DNA of 64,000 bases, from assembly GCF_030689685.1 (NCBI RefSeq), contig NZ_JAUYEY010000015.1, forward strand, positions 1 through 64,000. Direction: 5' to 3'. Shown one piece after another: positions 44,043-54,881 of this stretch. Every line of letters starts with the position of its first letter. Within the stretch, counting starts at the first letter, position 1. Under the pieces are notes generated by a model. The model did not search any database. It saw only the letters and a list, made by a program, of their open reading frames with translations, and was not told the DNA's origin. This DNA comes from Polaromonas sp. (GTDB taxonomy: Bacteria; Pseudomonadota; Gammaproteobacteria; Burkholderiales; Burkholderiaceae_C). Both the position numbers and the translations under genes were made by a program.

Positions 44043-45437
44043 ATGCGTGAGGCCTCTGTTCTCAGTTCCAGCCAGGACCTGTGGCAAAGCTGCGTCGACC
44101 ACCTCGCCCAGGAGCTGCCCGAGCAGCAGTTCAACACCTGGATTCGTCCGCTGGTTGCAGAGGTCGCCGCCGACCTGTCCAAAGTCACCATCCAGGTTGC
44201 CAACCGTTTCAAGCTGGACTGGATTCGGGCTCAGTACGCAGGCCGCATTTCTGCCCTGCTGGAAAAAATCTCCGGCCACGGCGTTCACCTTGAGTTAGCG
44301 CTCGCTCAGCGTGAAGCCCCCGTCCGTTCTGCACCTTTGACCCGCAGCTTTGAGGGTAACGGCGTGGCTGAGCCGGCTGCACTGGGTGTGCCCGACGACG
44401 TGGCTGGCGCCCCTTTCAAAAACCGGCTGAACACCGCGCTGACTTTTGACACCCTGATTGAGGGCACGGCCAACCGCATGGGCCGAGCTGCGGCCATGCA
44501 TGTGTCCAGCAGCCTGGGGCAGTTGTACAACCCGCTTTTTATCTATGGCGGCGTCGGGCTGGGCAAAACCCATTTGATGCACGCCATCGGCAACAAGCTG
44601 CTGGCCGACAACCCGGCCTGCAAAGTTCTCTACATCCATGCCGAGCAATTTGTCTCGGATGTGGTTAAAGCCTATCAGCGCAAGACTTTTGACGAGTTCA
44701 AGGAGCGCTACCATTCGCTGGATTTGCTGCTGATTGACGATGTGCAGTTCCTGGCCAACAAAGACCGCACGCAGGAAGAGTTCTTTAACGCCTTTGAGGC
44801 CTTGCTAACCAAAAAATCACACATTGTGATGACCAGCGACACCTATCCCAAAGGCCTGACCGACATCCACGAGCGTCTGGTCTCGCGTTTTGATTCCGGC
44901 CTGACGGTGGCCATCGAGCCGCCCGAGCTGGAGATGCGCGTGGCCATTTTGATCCGCAAGGCCGAGGCCGAAAGCGCCGTCATGCCCGAGGAGGTGGCAT
45001 TTTTTGTTGCCAAAAACGTACGCTCCAATGTGCGTGAGCTCGAAGGTGCGCTGCGCAAAATCCTGGCTTACTCACGCTTCAACCTGAAAGAAATCTCCAT
45101 TCAGCTGGCACGTGAGGCGCTGCGCGACCTGCTGTCCATCCAGAACCGCCAGATCTCGGTTGAAAACATCCAGAAGACCGTTGCCGACTATTACAAGATC
45201 AAGGTCGCCGACATGTATTCAAAGAAGCGGCCGGCCAGCATTGCCCGGCCGCGCCAGATTGCCATGTACCTGGCCAAGGAGCTGACCCAGAAGAGCCTGC
45301 CCGAGATCGGTGAGCTGTTTGGCGGCCGTGACCACACCACCGTGCTTCACGCGGTGCGCAAGATGTCTGCCGAGCGCCAGCAAATGACCGAGCTCAACCA
45401 GCAATTACATGTGCTGGAACAAACCCTGAAAGGCTGA
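44043..45437 (+). CDS. dnaA: chromosomal replication initiator protein DnaA
   Basis: 464 residues from ATG 44043 ([17 protein letters not shown]), chosen because it matches the family N-terminus; earlier starts add unrelated residues. Domain I reaches about residue 90 ([13 protein letters not shown]), domain III has the Walker [10 protein letters not shown] (169-177) and LLLIDDVQF, and domain IV ends in [14 protein letters not shown], the DnaA-box reader. It opens the origin located just downstream. Confidence 0.97.
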   Translation: MREASVLSSSQDLWQSCVDHLAQELPEQQFNTWIRPLVAEVAADLSKVTIQVANRFKLDWIRAQYAGRISALLEKISGHGVHLELALAQREAPVRSAPLTRSFEGNGVAEPAALGVPDDVAGAPFKNRLNTALTFDTLIEGTANRMGRAAAMHVSSSLGQLYNPLFIYGGVGLGKTHLMHAIGNKLLADNPACKVLYIHAEQFVSDVVKAYQRKTFDEFKERYHSLDLLLIDDVQFLANKDRTQEEFFNAFEALLTKKSHIVMTSDTYPKGLTDIHERLVSRFDSGLTVAIEPPELEMRVAILIRKAEAESAVMPEEVAFFVAKNVRSNVRELEGALRKILAYSRFNLKEISIQLAREALRDLLSIQNRQISVENIQKTVADYYKIKVADMYSKKRPASIARPRQIAMYLAKELTQKSLPEIGELFGGRDHTTVLHAVRKMSAERQQMTELNQQLHVLEQTLKG

Positions 45438-45707
45438 AGTGACTACTTTTTCAGTCTCTTTTCCCCAGTTGCAAGCCAGTCTGACAACTATGGGGACAAG
45501 TTTTGAACAACCCATCACTTATCCACAGGGCAGGTGGATTTCTGAAAGTTGTTCATATTTGGCAGCAGGGTTGGGGGGATGTCTGACCACAAGGTTAAAC
45601 AAGCGCCAAGTAGTTGATCAAAAAGAAGAAAATAGGGCTGTCCACAGAAACGTGCTGCCCTTATCTACTACTACTAATTTGAATTAAAGAAATAAGAGGT
45701 TAAGACA
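45438..45707. other. oriC region between dnaA and dnaN
   Basis: 270 bp, AT-rich toward the dnaN side. A perfect DnaA box TTATCCACA is at 45519-45527 and a weak box CTGTCCACA at 45638-45646, followed by a GC-rich spacer, four CTA triplets (45665-45676) and an AT-rich run. This is the order DnaA box, GC-rich patch, DnaA-trios and unwinding region described for bacterial origins. The origin is placed here because gene strands switch at this locus. Confidence 0.75.
45638..45676 (-). promoter_or_regulatory. DnaA box plus DnaA-trio (basal unwinding element)
   Basis: CTGTCCACA (45638-45646), then CGTGCTGCCC as the GC-rich spacer, then CTACTACTACTA at 45665-45676. The complementary strand reads 3'-GATGATGATGAT-5', the DnaA-trio pattern on which DnaA assembles on single strands. 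The AT-rich duplex to its right would open first. Confidence 0.65.
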
Positions 45708-46814
45708 GTGATTGTTCTCAAAGCCACTCAGGATAAAGTTTTATCGGTTCTGCAATCGGTTGCCGGCATTGTGGAGCGCAGGCACACGCTGCCTATCCTG
45801 GCCAACGTGCTGATTCGCAAAACAGGCGCGCAGTTGCAGCTGACCACCAGCGACCTTGAAATCCAGATCCGCACCACCGCCGAGCTGGATGGCGACACTG
45901 GCAACTTCACCACCACTGTGGGAGCGCGCAAGCTCATCGACATCCTGCGCTCCATGCCCAGCGACCAGACGGTTTCACTGGAGTCGGCGCAGAGCAAGCT
46001 GATCCTCAAGGGTGGCAAAAGCCGCTTCACGCTGCAAACCCTGCCGGCCGAAGACTTTCCCCTGGTGCAGGAAGCCGCCAACTTTGGCCCCAGCTTCTCG
46101 GTGCCGCAAAAAGTGCTCAAAGAGCTGCTGAACCAGGTCTCGTTTGCGATGGCGGTGCACGACATTCGCTATTACCTCAACGGCATTTTGTTTGTGGCGG
46201 AGGGCAAACAGCTGAGCCTGGTGGCCACCGACGGTCACCGCCTGGCGTTTTCGTCGGCCACGCTGGATGTTGAAGTACCGCGCCAGGAAGTGATCCTACC
46301 GCGCAAGACAGTGCTGGAGATGCAGCGACTGCTCAGCGACAAAGAAGGCGCGATCGAGATGCAGTTTGCCAGCAACCAGGCCAAGTTCAGCTTCGAAGGC
46401 ATGGAGTTTGTGACCAAGCTGGTCGAGGGTAAATTCCCCGACTACAACCGCGTGATCCCCAAAAACCACAAAAACATCATTACCCTGGGCCGCGTACCGC
46501 TGCTGGCATCGTTGCAGCGCACCGCCATTTTGACCAGTGAGAAGTTCAAGGGTGTGCGCCTGAACATCGAGCCCGGCATCCTGCGTGTGGCGTCCAACAA
46601 TGCCGAGCAGGAAGAAGCGGTGGACGAGCTTGACATCGACTACGCGGGTGATGCGATTGAAATCGGTTTCAACGTAACCTACCTGATCGATGCCTTGATG
46701 AATATGCAGCAGGACATGGTGAAGATCGAGTTGGCCGACTCCAACAGTTCGGCGCTGCTGACCATTCCCGACGATGCGGCCTTTAAATACGTCGTGATGC
46801 CGATGCGGATTTAA
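45708..46814 (+). CDS. dnaN: DNA polymerase III beta subunit (sliding clamp)
   Basis: 368 residues from GTG 45708 preceded by AAGAGGT. The three clamp domains are present: KATQDKVLSVLQSVAGIVER in domain I, LVATDGHRLAF in domain II, and the C-terminal YVVMPMRI ends domain III as expected. Two clamps encircle DNA and tether polymerase III. A perfect hairpin follows between dnaN and gyrB. Confidence 0.97.
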   Translation: MIVLKATQDKVLSVLQSVAGIVERRHTLPILANVLIRKTGAQLQLTTSDLEIQIRTTAELDGDTGNFTTTVGARKLIDILRSMPSDQTVSLESAQSKLILKGGKSRFTLQTLPAEDFPLVQEAANFGPSFSVPQKVLKELLNQVSFAMAVHDIRYYLNGILFVAEGKQLSLVATDGHRLAFSSATLDVEVPRQEVILPRKTVLEMQRLLSDKEGAIEMQFASNQAKFSFEGMEFVTKLVEGKFPDYNRVIPKNHKNIITLGRVPLLASLQRTAILTSEKFKGVRLNIEPGILRVASNNAEQEEAVDELDIDYAGDAIEIGFNVTYLIDALMNMQQDMVKIELADSNSSALLTIPDDAAFKYVVMPMRI

Positions 46815-46850
46815 GCGTATCTACAGTACAAAAAAACACACTGCCACCTC

Positions 46851-46880
46851 ACCGAACCCGCTTTCCAAAGCGGGTTCGGT
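46851..46880 (+). terminator. perfect hairpin between dnaN and gyrB
   Basis: ACCGAACCCGCTTT at 46851-46864 and AAAGCGGGTTCGGT at 46867-46880 are exact complements with a 2-base centre. It has no T-run, so it may act as a partial terminator or attenuator and set the relative levels of dnaN and gyrB. Confidence 0.55.
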
Positions 46881-46895
46881 CATTGAAGAGATTGA

Positions 46896-49535
<2,640 letters not shown>

Positions 49536-49544
49536 GGAGTTGCC

Positions 49545-49739
49545 ATGCAACGCACTGTGAAGCGCACCCTGTTGCATGCAACCCAGGAGCCCGCAGACTT
49601 GGCCTGGTGGCTCGCTCAACCCGTTCAGGCGCGAATCGATGTATTGGAGGCCTTGCGTCTTCAGCACAACTCAGGACTCACTTCTATTGACTTCCGGATT
49701 CAAAGAGTTTGTCGCATTTCTCAACTCAAACAAGGTTGA
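49545..49739 (+). CDS. small partner protein of the nucleotidyltransferase gene
   Basis: 64 residues with AGGAG just after the gyrB stop and before the ATG. QRTVKRTLLHATQEPADLAW and IDVLEALRLQHN resemble small proteins found before DUF6036-type nucleotidyltransferases; the match is from memory. It overlaps the next gene, as paired genes do. Whether it is an antitoxin is unknown. Confidence 0.6.
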   Translation: MQRTVKRTLLHATQEPADLAWWLAQPVQARIDVLEALRLQHNSGLTSIDFRIQRVCRISQLKQG

Positions 49740-50139
49740 ATATCTGGTGGTGTGCGGTTATGCGTTGGCTGCCTATGGCCACCCCCGGTACACGGGCGAT
49801 CTGGACTTCTGGATCGGGACGGACTCAGGCAATGCAGACAGGGTACTGGTGGCACTGGGCCAGTTTGGCTTCGGAAGCCTTGGCATCGGCAAAGCAGACC
49901 TGACCACAACCAACAACGTCATTCAGATGGGCTACCCACCGGCCCGCATTGACTTGTTGACCAGCATTGACGGTGTTGACTTCGTGGATTGTTACCAGCG
50001 CCGCTTGACGGTTGTAGTTGATGGCGTTGAGCTTGGTTTCATTTCGCTGGACGACTTCAAGATCAACAAGAGAGCTGTGGGTCGTTACAAGGATCTGGCG
50101 GACCTGGAAGCGCTTGAAGGCCTGAAGAAGCAGTCGTAG
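49687..50139 (+). CDS. DUF6036-like nucleotidyltransferase (possible toxin of a nucleotidyltransferase pair)
   Basis: 150 residues from TTG 49687 (LTSGFKEFVAFLNSN); other in-frame starts upstream lie within the partner gene. GYALAAYGHPRYTGDLDFWIG has the glycine-rich start and the DxD pair of the DNA polymerase beta-like nucleotidyltransferases. Related pairs act as TA or abortive-infection systems by modifying tRNA or proteins. The function is inferred from family type. Confidence 0.65.
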   Translation: MTSGFKEFVAFLNSNKVEYLVVCGYALAAYGHPRYTGDLDFWIGTDSGNADRVLVALGQFGFGSLGIGKADLTTTNNVIQMGYPPARIDLLTSIDGVDFVDCYQRRLTVVVDGVELGFISLDDFKINKRAVGRYKDLADLEALEGLKKQS

Positions 50140-50195
50140 CGAGAAACCAGGATGTAGCGGGCTGATTGGCGCGCACGTCGAGGCAACCAAAAAAG

Positions 50196-50234
50196 ACCAT
50201 GAAATTCGAATACTTGATATTCGAATTTCATGGT
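50196..50234. promoter_or_regulatory. 39-bp palindrome before the DUF4143 ATPase gene
   Basis: Seventeen-base arms (A + CCATGAAATTCGAATA and TATTCGAATTTCATGG + T) flank the centre CTTGA. The palindrome is exact and ends 30 bp before the ATPase start. It is too perfect to be chance and could be an operator, a site-specific recombination site or an RNA hairpin. Confidence 0.6.
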
Positions 50235-50263
50235 AATTTGCAGTTTCGTGCTAGTATTTGCCG

Positions 50264-51430
50264 ATGCTAGGCCGTACAACCCTCGAGCTTTCCATTCGCA
50301 CAGCGTTAGGCCGTTCTCGCGGCGTTGTACTCAGCGGACCGCGGCAATCCGGCAAAAGCACACTGGCCCAGAAGTTTCTGGGCCGGCAGTCGCCCAATTA
50401 CTTCGATCTGGAATATCCGCCGCATGCCCGGCTGCTTGAGCAACCCGCACAGGTACTCGAAGCATTGAGGGGCCTGGTTGTGATCGATGAGGTTCAGCTC
50501 AGTCCCGGGTTGTTTCCGCTGTTGCGGGTGCTCATGGATCGCACCGATACGCCCGGCCAGTATTTGCTTCTAGGCAGTGCCTCGCCCGCCTTTCTGCGGC
50601 AAGCCGGCGAGTCGTTGCTGGGGCGGGTGGAAACCGTGAATATTGGCGGCTTTGACCTTCAGGAGATCAGCGCTCACGAGGGCGCCTATAGCGAAGAAGC
50701 CGCAGGCCGTTTATGGCTGCGCGGAGGTTTTCCCCGAGCGTATCTTGCGGCAAATGATGAAGACAGCATGGTTTGGCGTGCTCATGCGGTGTCCGATCAT
50801 GTGCGGGTAGACATGCCCCAGTTCGGGATCAATATTGCGGCGCCCGCCATGTTGCGCTTCTGGACGATGCTGGCGCATTACCACGGGCAGATCTGGTCAG
50901 CCGCCCCGTCGGCACAGTCGATGGGTGTTTCTGAGCCCACGATCCGCCGGTATCTGGACACTCTGACGCAGACCTTGATGGTCCGTCAGCTACAACCCTG
51001 GCACGAGAACCTGGGCAAGCGCCAGGTCAAGGCGCCGAAAATCTACTTTCGCGACACAGGCCTGCTTCACGCGCTGATGGGTGTGAAGACCCTCCCGGAC
51101 CTGTTGGCGCATCCCCAAAGCGGGGCCAGCTGGGAAGGTTTTGCGCTGGAGCAGGTACTGCGCATTGCGCAACCGGATCAGGCCTATTTCTGGGCCACCC
51201 ATCAGGGCGCCGAACTTGACCTGCTGATGTTCAAAGGCCATCAGCGCGTGGGTGTTGAATTCAAACGTGCCGATGCACCGCGAGTGACCCCCAGCATGCG
51301 CATTGCCATGAATGACCTGAAGCTGGACGCGTTGTATGTGGTGTACCCGGGGCTGCATCGGTACAAGCTGGCGGACGGCATGGAGGCCGTGCCTCTTTGG
51401 GCTGTGCTGGAGCACGATTTGCCCGCCTAA
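50264..51430 (+). CDS. AAA-type ATPase with DUF4143 domain
   Basis: 388 residues from ATG 50264; a TTG six bases upstream is in frame. GPRQSGKS (25-32) is the Walker A box, LVVIDEVQLSPG the Walker B and YLLLGSASPAF sensor 1. A DUF4143 C-terminal domain follows (GLLHALMGVKTLPDLLAHP, then ELDLLMFKGHQRVGVEFKR, a PD-(D/E)xK-like strand pair). The role of these ATPases is unknown; they are often found in accessory gene clusters. Confidence 0.9.
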   Translation: MLGRTTLELSIRTALGRSRGVVLSGPRQSGKSTLAQKFLGRQSPNYFDLEYPPHARLLEQPAQVLEALRGLVVIDEVQLSPGLFPLLRVLMDRTDTPGQYLLLGSASPAFLRQAGESLLGRVETVNIGGFDLQEISAHEGAYSEEAAGRLWLRGGFPRAYLAANDEDSMVWRAHAVSDHVRVDMPQFGINIAAPAMLRFWTMLAHYHGQIWSAAPSAQSMGVSEPTIRRYLDTLTQTLMVRQLQPWHENLGKRQVKAPKIYFRDTGLLHALMGVKTLPDLLAHPQSGASWEGFALEQVLRIAQPDQAYFWATHQGAELDLLMFKGHQRVGVEFKRADAPRVTPSMRIAMNDLKLDALYVVYPGLHRYKLADGMEAVPLWAVLEHDLPA

Positions 51431-51436
51431 TCGGGC
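51421..51436 (+). terminator. short hairpin at the end of the DUF4143 gene
   Basis: GCCCG-CCTAAT-CGGGC spans the stop codon of the ATPase gene and could end its transcript, though no T-run follows. Confidence 0.35.
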
Positions 51437-51451
51437 TTGTGGATTTCTCAA

Positions 51452-51502
51452 TTGACACTATGACGTAAAAATAACATATAAAATCGGTAAGAATAATGTT
51501 AT
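51452..51502 (+). promoter_or_regulatory. promoter and operator of the ParE-type module
   Basis: TTGACA at 51452-51457 and TATAAA or CATATA about 17-19 bp downstream form a strong promoter. ATAACAT (51471-51477) and ATGTTAT (51496-51502) are an exact inverted repeat over and after the -10 box, as expected for an operator of an autoregulated TA pair. Confidence 0.6.
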
Positions 51503-51515
51503 CAAGGCACCAGAA

Positions 51516-51956
51516 ATGCAAAACCTGACCCAGTCTCAATTTCTAGCCGCGTTTGAGCACGGCGCGGTTCAGTCGGTAGAAATTGAACCGCAGGGCGCTC
51601 AATTTGCGGTGAAGGTCATCACGCGCAATGGCGATGCCATGCTGGTTCAGGCGCGAAAAACAGAACTTCGGCTTTTTGGCACGGTGGACAGCGCGATGAA
51701 AGTGCTGCACAAGGTCGGCGTGCGGCGCATTGTGCTGGACCGGCTGGAGCGCTGGCACCCTGAGCAGGCGGCGCCAGGGCGCCGTACCCGGCCCGACCGG
51801 GCGGCTGCGTTGACCCGCGCCGCAGAATACGACCGCTGGGTACGCGCCAAGGTCCAGACCAGTCGCGACGATCCGCGACCGCCGGTCACCGATGAGGAAT
51901 GGCAGCGTATCAGGGCTGCGAAGCTGGTTGAACGCAAGGCCGCGCAGGCCACATGA
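51516..51956 (+). CDS. antitoxin-like protein of a ParE-type pair
   Basis: 146 residues. The first half is an unassigned fold (VEIEPQGAQFAVKVITRNG); the C-terminal segment AAEYDRWVRAKVQTSRDD-PRPPVTDEEW resembles PaaA2/StbD-type antitoxin helices that bind ParE toxins. It overlaps the toxin gene by 4 bp, so the two are translated together. It is longer than most antitoxins, so the N-terminal part may have an extra function. Confidence 0.75.
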   Translation: MQNLTQSQFLAAFEHGAVQSVEIEPQGAQFAVKVITRNGDAMLVQARKTELRLFGTVDSAMKVLHKVGVRRIVLDRLERWHPEQAAPGRRTRPDRAAALTRAAEYDRWVRAKVQTSRDDPRPPVTDEEWQRIRAAKLVERKAAQAT

Positions 51957-52249
51957 GTTGCACGTTCTGGCGCATCGTGCGTCGGCCTGAATACCTCGAA
52001 GACCTGGATGCCATTGAAGCCTGGATTGCCCGGGACAATGCCAGTGCGGCGGTCGATATGTGGATATGGATAGACGATCAAGTGGAAGGTTTGGTCGACG
52101 CCAATTTTCCGCGTCGGCCAAGCACGCGGGTCGCGGGGGCACATGAGCTGGTAGCCCACCAAAACTACATCGTTTACTTCGACCAGGACGAAAGCAGTTG
52201 CACCGTGATCGTCCGGGCTGTCGTGCATGTGGCCAGACAGTTTCCGTAA
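51953..52249 (+). CDS. ParE/RelE-superfamily toxin
   Basis: 98 residues. RRPEYLEDLDAIEAWIARDN is the ParE helix hairpin, then RVAGAHELVAHQNYIVYF and CTVIVRAVVHVARQFP supply the beta-sheet and the C-terminal strand. ParE toxins act on gyrase; the link with the neighbouring gyrB is only positional. It follows its antitoxin with an ATGA overlap. Confidence 0.85.
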   Translation: MSCTFWRIVRRPEYLEDLDAIEAWIARDNASAAVDMWIWIDDQVEGLVDANFPRRPSTRVAGAHELVAHQNYIVYFDQDESSCTVIVRAVVHVARQFP

Positions 52250-52339
52250 GCTTGGCCATTGCCGGGTGAAGCGCGAGCGCTGTGGCGTGCGGTCACGCCA
52301 GAGTTACCGCATGAAGGCCATGCTGCCAGGCGACCTGGC

Positions 52340-52957
52340 ATGACCTTGGTCGCCGTCATCGACTTTGAAACCACCGGCCTGTCGCCCGCCATGGGCGACC
52401 GCGCTACTGAGGTGGCCATCGTGCTGGTTGAAAATGGCTGCGTGGTCGACCGCTTCCAGAGCCTGATGAACGCGGGCGTGCACATTCCCGCCTTCATCAC
52501 CAGCCTCACCGGCATCAGCAACGCGATGGTGGCCACCGCGCCCGATGCCGCCACGGTCATGCTGGCTGCCAGCCGCTTTGTGGGCAACACGCCCATGGTG
52601 GCGCACAACGCTTCGTTTGACCGCAGGTTCTGGCAGGCCGAGCTGGCGCGTGCCGGCGCAGCAGCGGCGCAGCCCTTTGCCTGCACCATGCTTGTTTCCA
52701 GAAGGCTATACCCCCAGGCATCCAGCCACAAGCTGGGCGTGCTGGTGGACTAGCACCACCTGTCCTGCGCTGGCCGTGCCCACCTGGCGCTGGCGCTGGC
52801 GGATGCGGAAATGGCGGCGGCGTTGCTAGGGCAAATCCAGCATGACCTGCGTACCCGGCACCGCGTGGGCAAGCCCGACCACGCCTTGTTGATGAACCTG
52901 CAGCGCTGCGCGAAACCCGCTATTCCTGCATTGATGGCGAAGTACGCCAGTGTGTGA
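52340..52957 (+). pseudogene. DnaQ-like 3'-5' exonuclease, interrupted by TAG
   Basis: The frame begins MTLVAVIDFETTGLSPAMGD and continues through the HNASFDRRFW motif, then meets TAG at 52751-52753 and resumes in the same frame to TGA 52957. DFET and HNASFD are the first two DEDD motifs; the third lies after the stop and reads HLALALADAEM, where HRALADA is usual, because CTGGCG is repeated three times. So the gene has a nonsense codon and a 6-bp expansion and is probably dead. Confidence 0.8.
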
Positions 52958-52985
52958 GGGGTCTATGCGCAGCGGAAAGAAAGCC

Positions 52986-53103
52986 CAAGTCGATGGAACT
53001 ATCGAGGCCGATCCCGTGTTCACGGTGCTGGTGGGTGATGAGGTGGAGCCGCGGCGCGAGTTTATTGAGACGAATGCTGCGGGCTGCGAATATCGACGTT
53101 TGA
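52986..53103 (+). pseudogene. gyrB: diverged second copy of the gyrB 3' end
   Basis: 118 bp align with gyrB 49416-49535 at about 85% identity (18 substitutions and one 2-bp deletion by hand count). Most changes are at silent positions, and the last codons again encode NIDV followed by a stop. It therefore descends from a real gyrB tail that evolved apart, and is not a fresh copy. It marks the right edge of the accessory genes behind gyrB. Confidence 0.85.
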
Positions 53104-53136
53104 TACCGAGATGACGTGCGGGGGCTCTTGTTTAAT

Positions 53137-54198
53137 TCAATGCGCTTTAGACAAGAACCAACCGGTATTTTCCAAGCGTTCCCAGGCAGTACTAATGTGT
53201 TCTGCTTTCATCAAACGCTTTTTGCGCGGGTTCCATTTTCCGATTGCTTGCAACGCTTCACCAGGCGAAGCAATACCTGGTTCGTTCACCGCAACCCAAT
53301 GAACCGTTGCCAACAGTTCCATGCCGTAAGGTGATTGAAAACCATCAATCAATGTTTGTAAACGAGATATACGGGCGTTGATTGCTGCATCTCCACTGGC
53401 TGCAAGAAACGCATCAGCCTCTAGCAATGCATCGGGTGCGGGCTCAATTTCTGAATCGACCGAGCCATCGCCCATGCCGACAATGAAGTGGCCTTCCATG
53501 CGATTCAGTGCATGGCGCAGTTGCTCAGAGTATGGACCGTACAGATGCTTTTCAAACTGCAAACCCAGGTCTTGGCCTGCGGCTTGCAAGAAGTAGCCCA
53601 GCTTCTGCACCTCAATCTTGGTCAAGCCGTAATTCAAGTCGCGGTAGGTATCAATGGACTTGAGGATTGCGGCTCGGCCAAGCGTCATTTTGGGACGAAC
53701 GGTACGCACCATCATGTTCTTGGCGGCGGGCGCATCTCCTGGCTCAAACAGACGCACATCCACGTCGGGCAAGGTTGTAAAAGCAGCCTCGATTAAAGGC
53801 TTCACATCTTGCCAATCCAAACCCCCATTGCCGCAACCCAAAGGCGGAATGGCGATTGAGCGGATATCAAGCGCGCGCACTTGTGCAACCAAATCTTGCA
53901 AGCCGTCCTGGATAAATGAAAGCTTGGAGTTACCACGCCAATGGTCTTTGGTCGGGAAGTTGATGATGAAGTGGGGTTGCGCGTAGGCGCCCGCGTCAAA
54001 CACCATCATCTTGCCGGGGCGCACCTCGCCAGCTTTGCAAGCAGCGTAGTAGGCAGTGAAATTGTCAGGCCACTTGTTCTTGAACTGCAGGGCAATGCCC
54101 TTGCCCATGACGCCGACGCAGTTCACCGTGTTGACTATGGCGTCAACATCGTCCTGTTTCAACAAATCGCCGTGGGTAAGGTGTATGGTCATGGTCAC
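53137..54198 (-). CDS. darG: DarG-type antitoxin, DNA ADP-ribosylglycohydrolase
   Basis: 353 residues. The N-terminal macrodomain (to about 155) has IVNTVNCVGVMGKGIAL and IPPLGCGNGGLDW, the ADP-ribose-binding loops, and removes ADP-ribose from thymidine in DNA. The C-terminal domain binds the DarT toxin in the family. All motifs are intact. It overlaps the toxin gene by 4 bp, but that toxin gene is broken. Confidence 0.92.
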   Translation of the reverse strand: MTMTIHLTHGDLLKQDDVDAIVNTVNCVGVMGKGIALQFKNKWPDNFTAYYAACKAGEVRPGKMMVFDAGAYAQPHFIINFPTKDHWRGNSKLSFIQDGLQDLVAQVRALDIRSIAIPPLGCGNGGLDWQDVKPLIEAAFTTLPDVDVRLFEPGDAPAAKNMMVRTVRPKMTLGRAAILKSIDTYRDLNYGLTKIEVQKLGYFLQAAGQDLGLQFEKHLYGPYSEQLRHALNRMEGHFIVGMGDGSVDSEIEPAPDALLEADAFLAASGDAAINARISRLQTLIDGFQSPYGMELLATVHWVAVNEPGIASPGEALQAIGKWNPRKKRLMKAEHISTAWERLENTGWFLSKAH

Positions 54199-54875
54199 TG
54201 GCCCAGAAAGTACCAGTCGGTTTTCACTTCAGCCTGCAATGGTACTCCTGCCGCGTCAAGAATGGACTGAACCTGGGATGCCATGGCTTGCGTGCACACA
54301 CCAATACGAATGAATTGCGGCAATGGCACGCGGTCATGCACTAGAAACTCCGCCATGCGCCGCTCCATGCGATCCACGTAACGTTCTTCCTGATGGCGAT
54401 TTTGAAAGTACTTGCAAAACCCGTCCAGGCGGGGAGTCTCTGTTAACAAGTCTCAGGCCACTACTTCCAGCTGCGCCAAATCTGTGTAGGCCTTGCTATA
54501 TGCCAGCGTGGCATTGCGGTCATAGAACACAAAGGGCTCGCCGTGCGCCGTTACACGCTCCACGGTGGTTTCCAAGTGAACGACATCCTCCTGCGCCAAA
54601 GTGCAGCCCGCCACTTTGCCAGCGTGAATGGCCGAAAGCATGGGGGAGCGCGGAGCAAAGTAGAACGGCACAAAGTCATGCACGGCGCCGCCCGGTGGGT
54701 TGGGCAGGGGTTTTGTCGCCCGCACGTTCTGCGCCCCACCGTGGGCGATATTCTGATACCCCACACCGACCGCCGCACTGCGGTTTTTGGACAGCAACGC
54801 CCGGGCCTGACAAATGGCAGCCAAGTTGGCAATGGCCGTGATGTGGAACAAGCGGACGGGGTTGGGAACTGGCAT
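54195..54875 (-). pseudogene. darT: DarT toxin (DNA ADP-ribosyltransferase) interrupted by an in-frame TGA
   Basis: The frame starts MPVPNPVRLFHITAIANL and runs 140 codons, with FYFAPRSPML typical of DarT, to a TGA at 54453-54455; the same frame continues as DLLTETPRLDGFCKYF and reaches ERRMAEFLVHDRVPL, DarT's conserved region holding the likely catalytic glutamate, and ends DWYFLGQ. TGG to TGA would give AWDLL, the expected tryptophan. The first part alone lacks the glutamate, so the toxin is almost surely inactive. Confidence 0.85.
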
Positions 54876-54881
54876 AACACC

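Noticed and set aside
52991-53117. Reading the gyrB relic as a functional small gene
   Set aside because: A 2-bp deletion shifts the frame near the end, and there is no promoter or start signal.
54453-54455. Recoding of the darT TGA as selenocysteine or tryptophan
   Set aside because: No selenocysteine signal is seen after the TGA, and other genes in the window use TGA as an ordinary stop.
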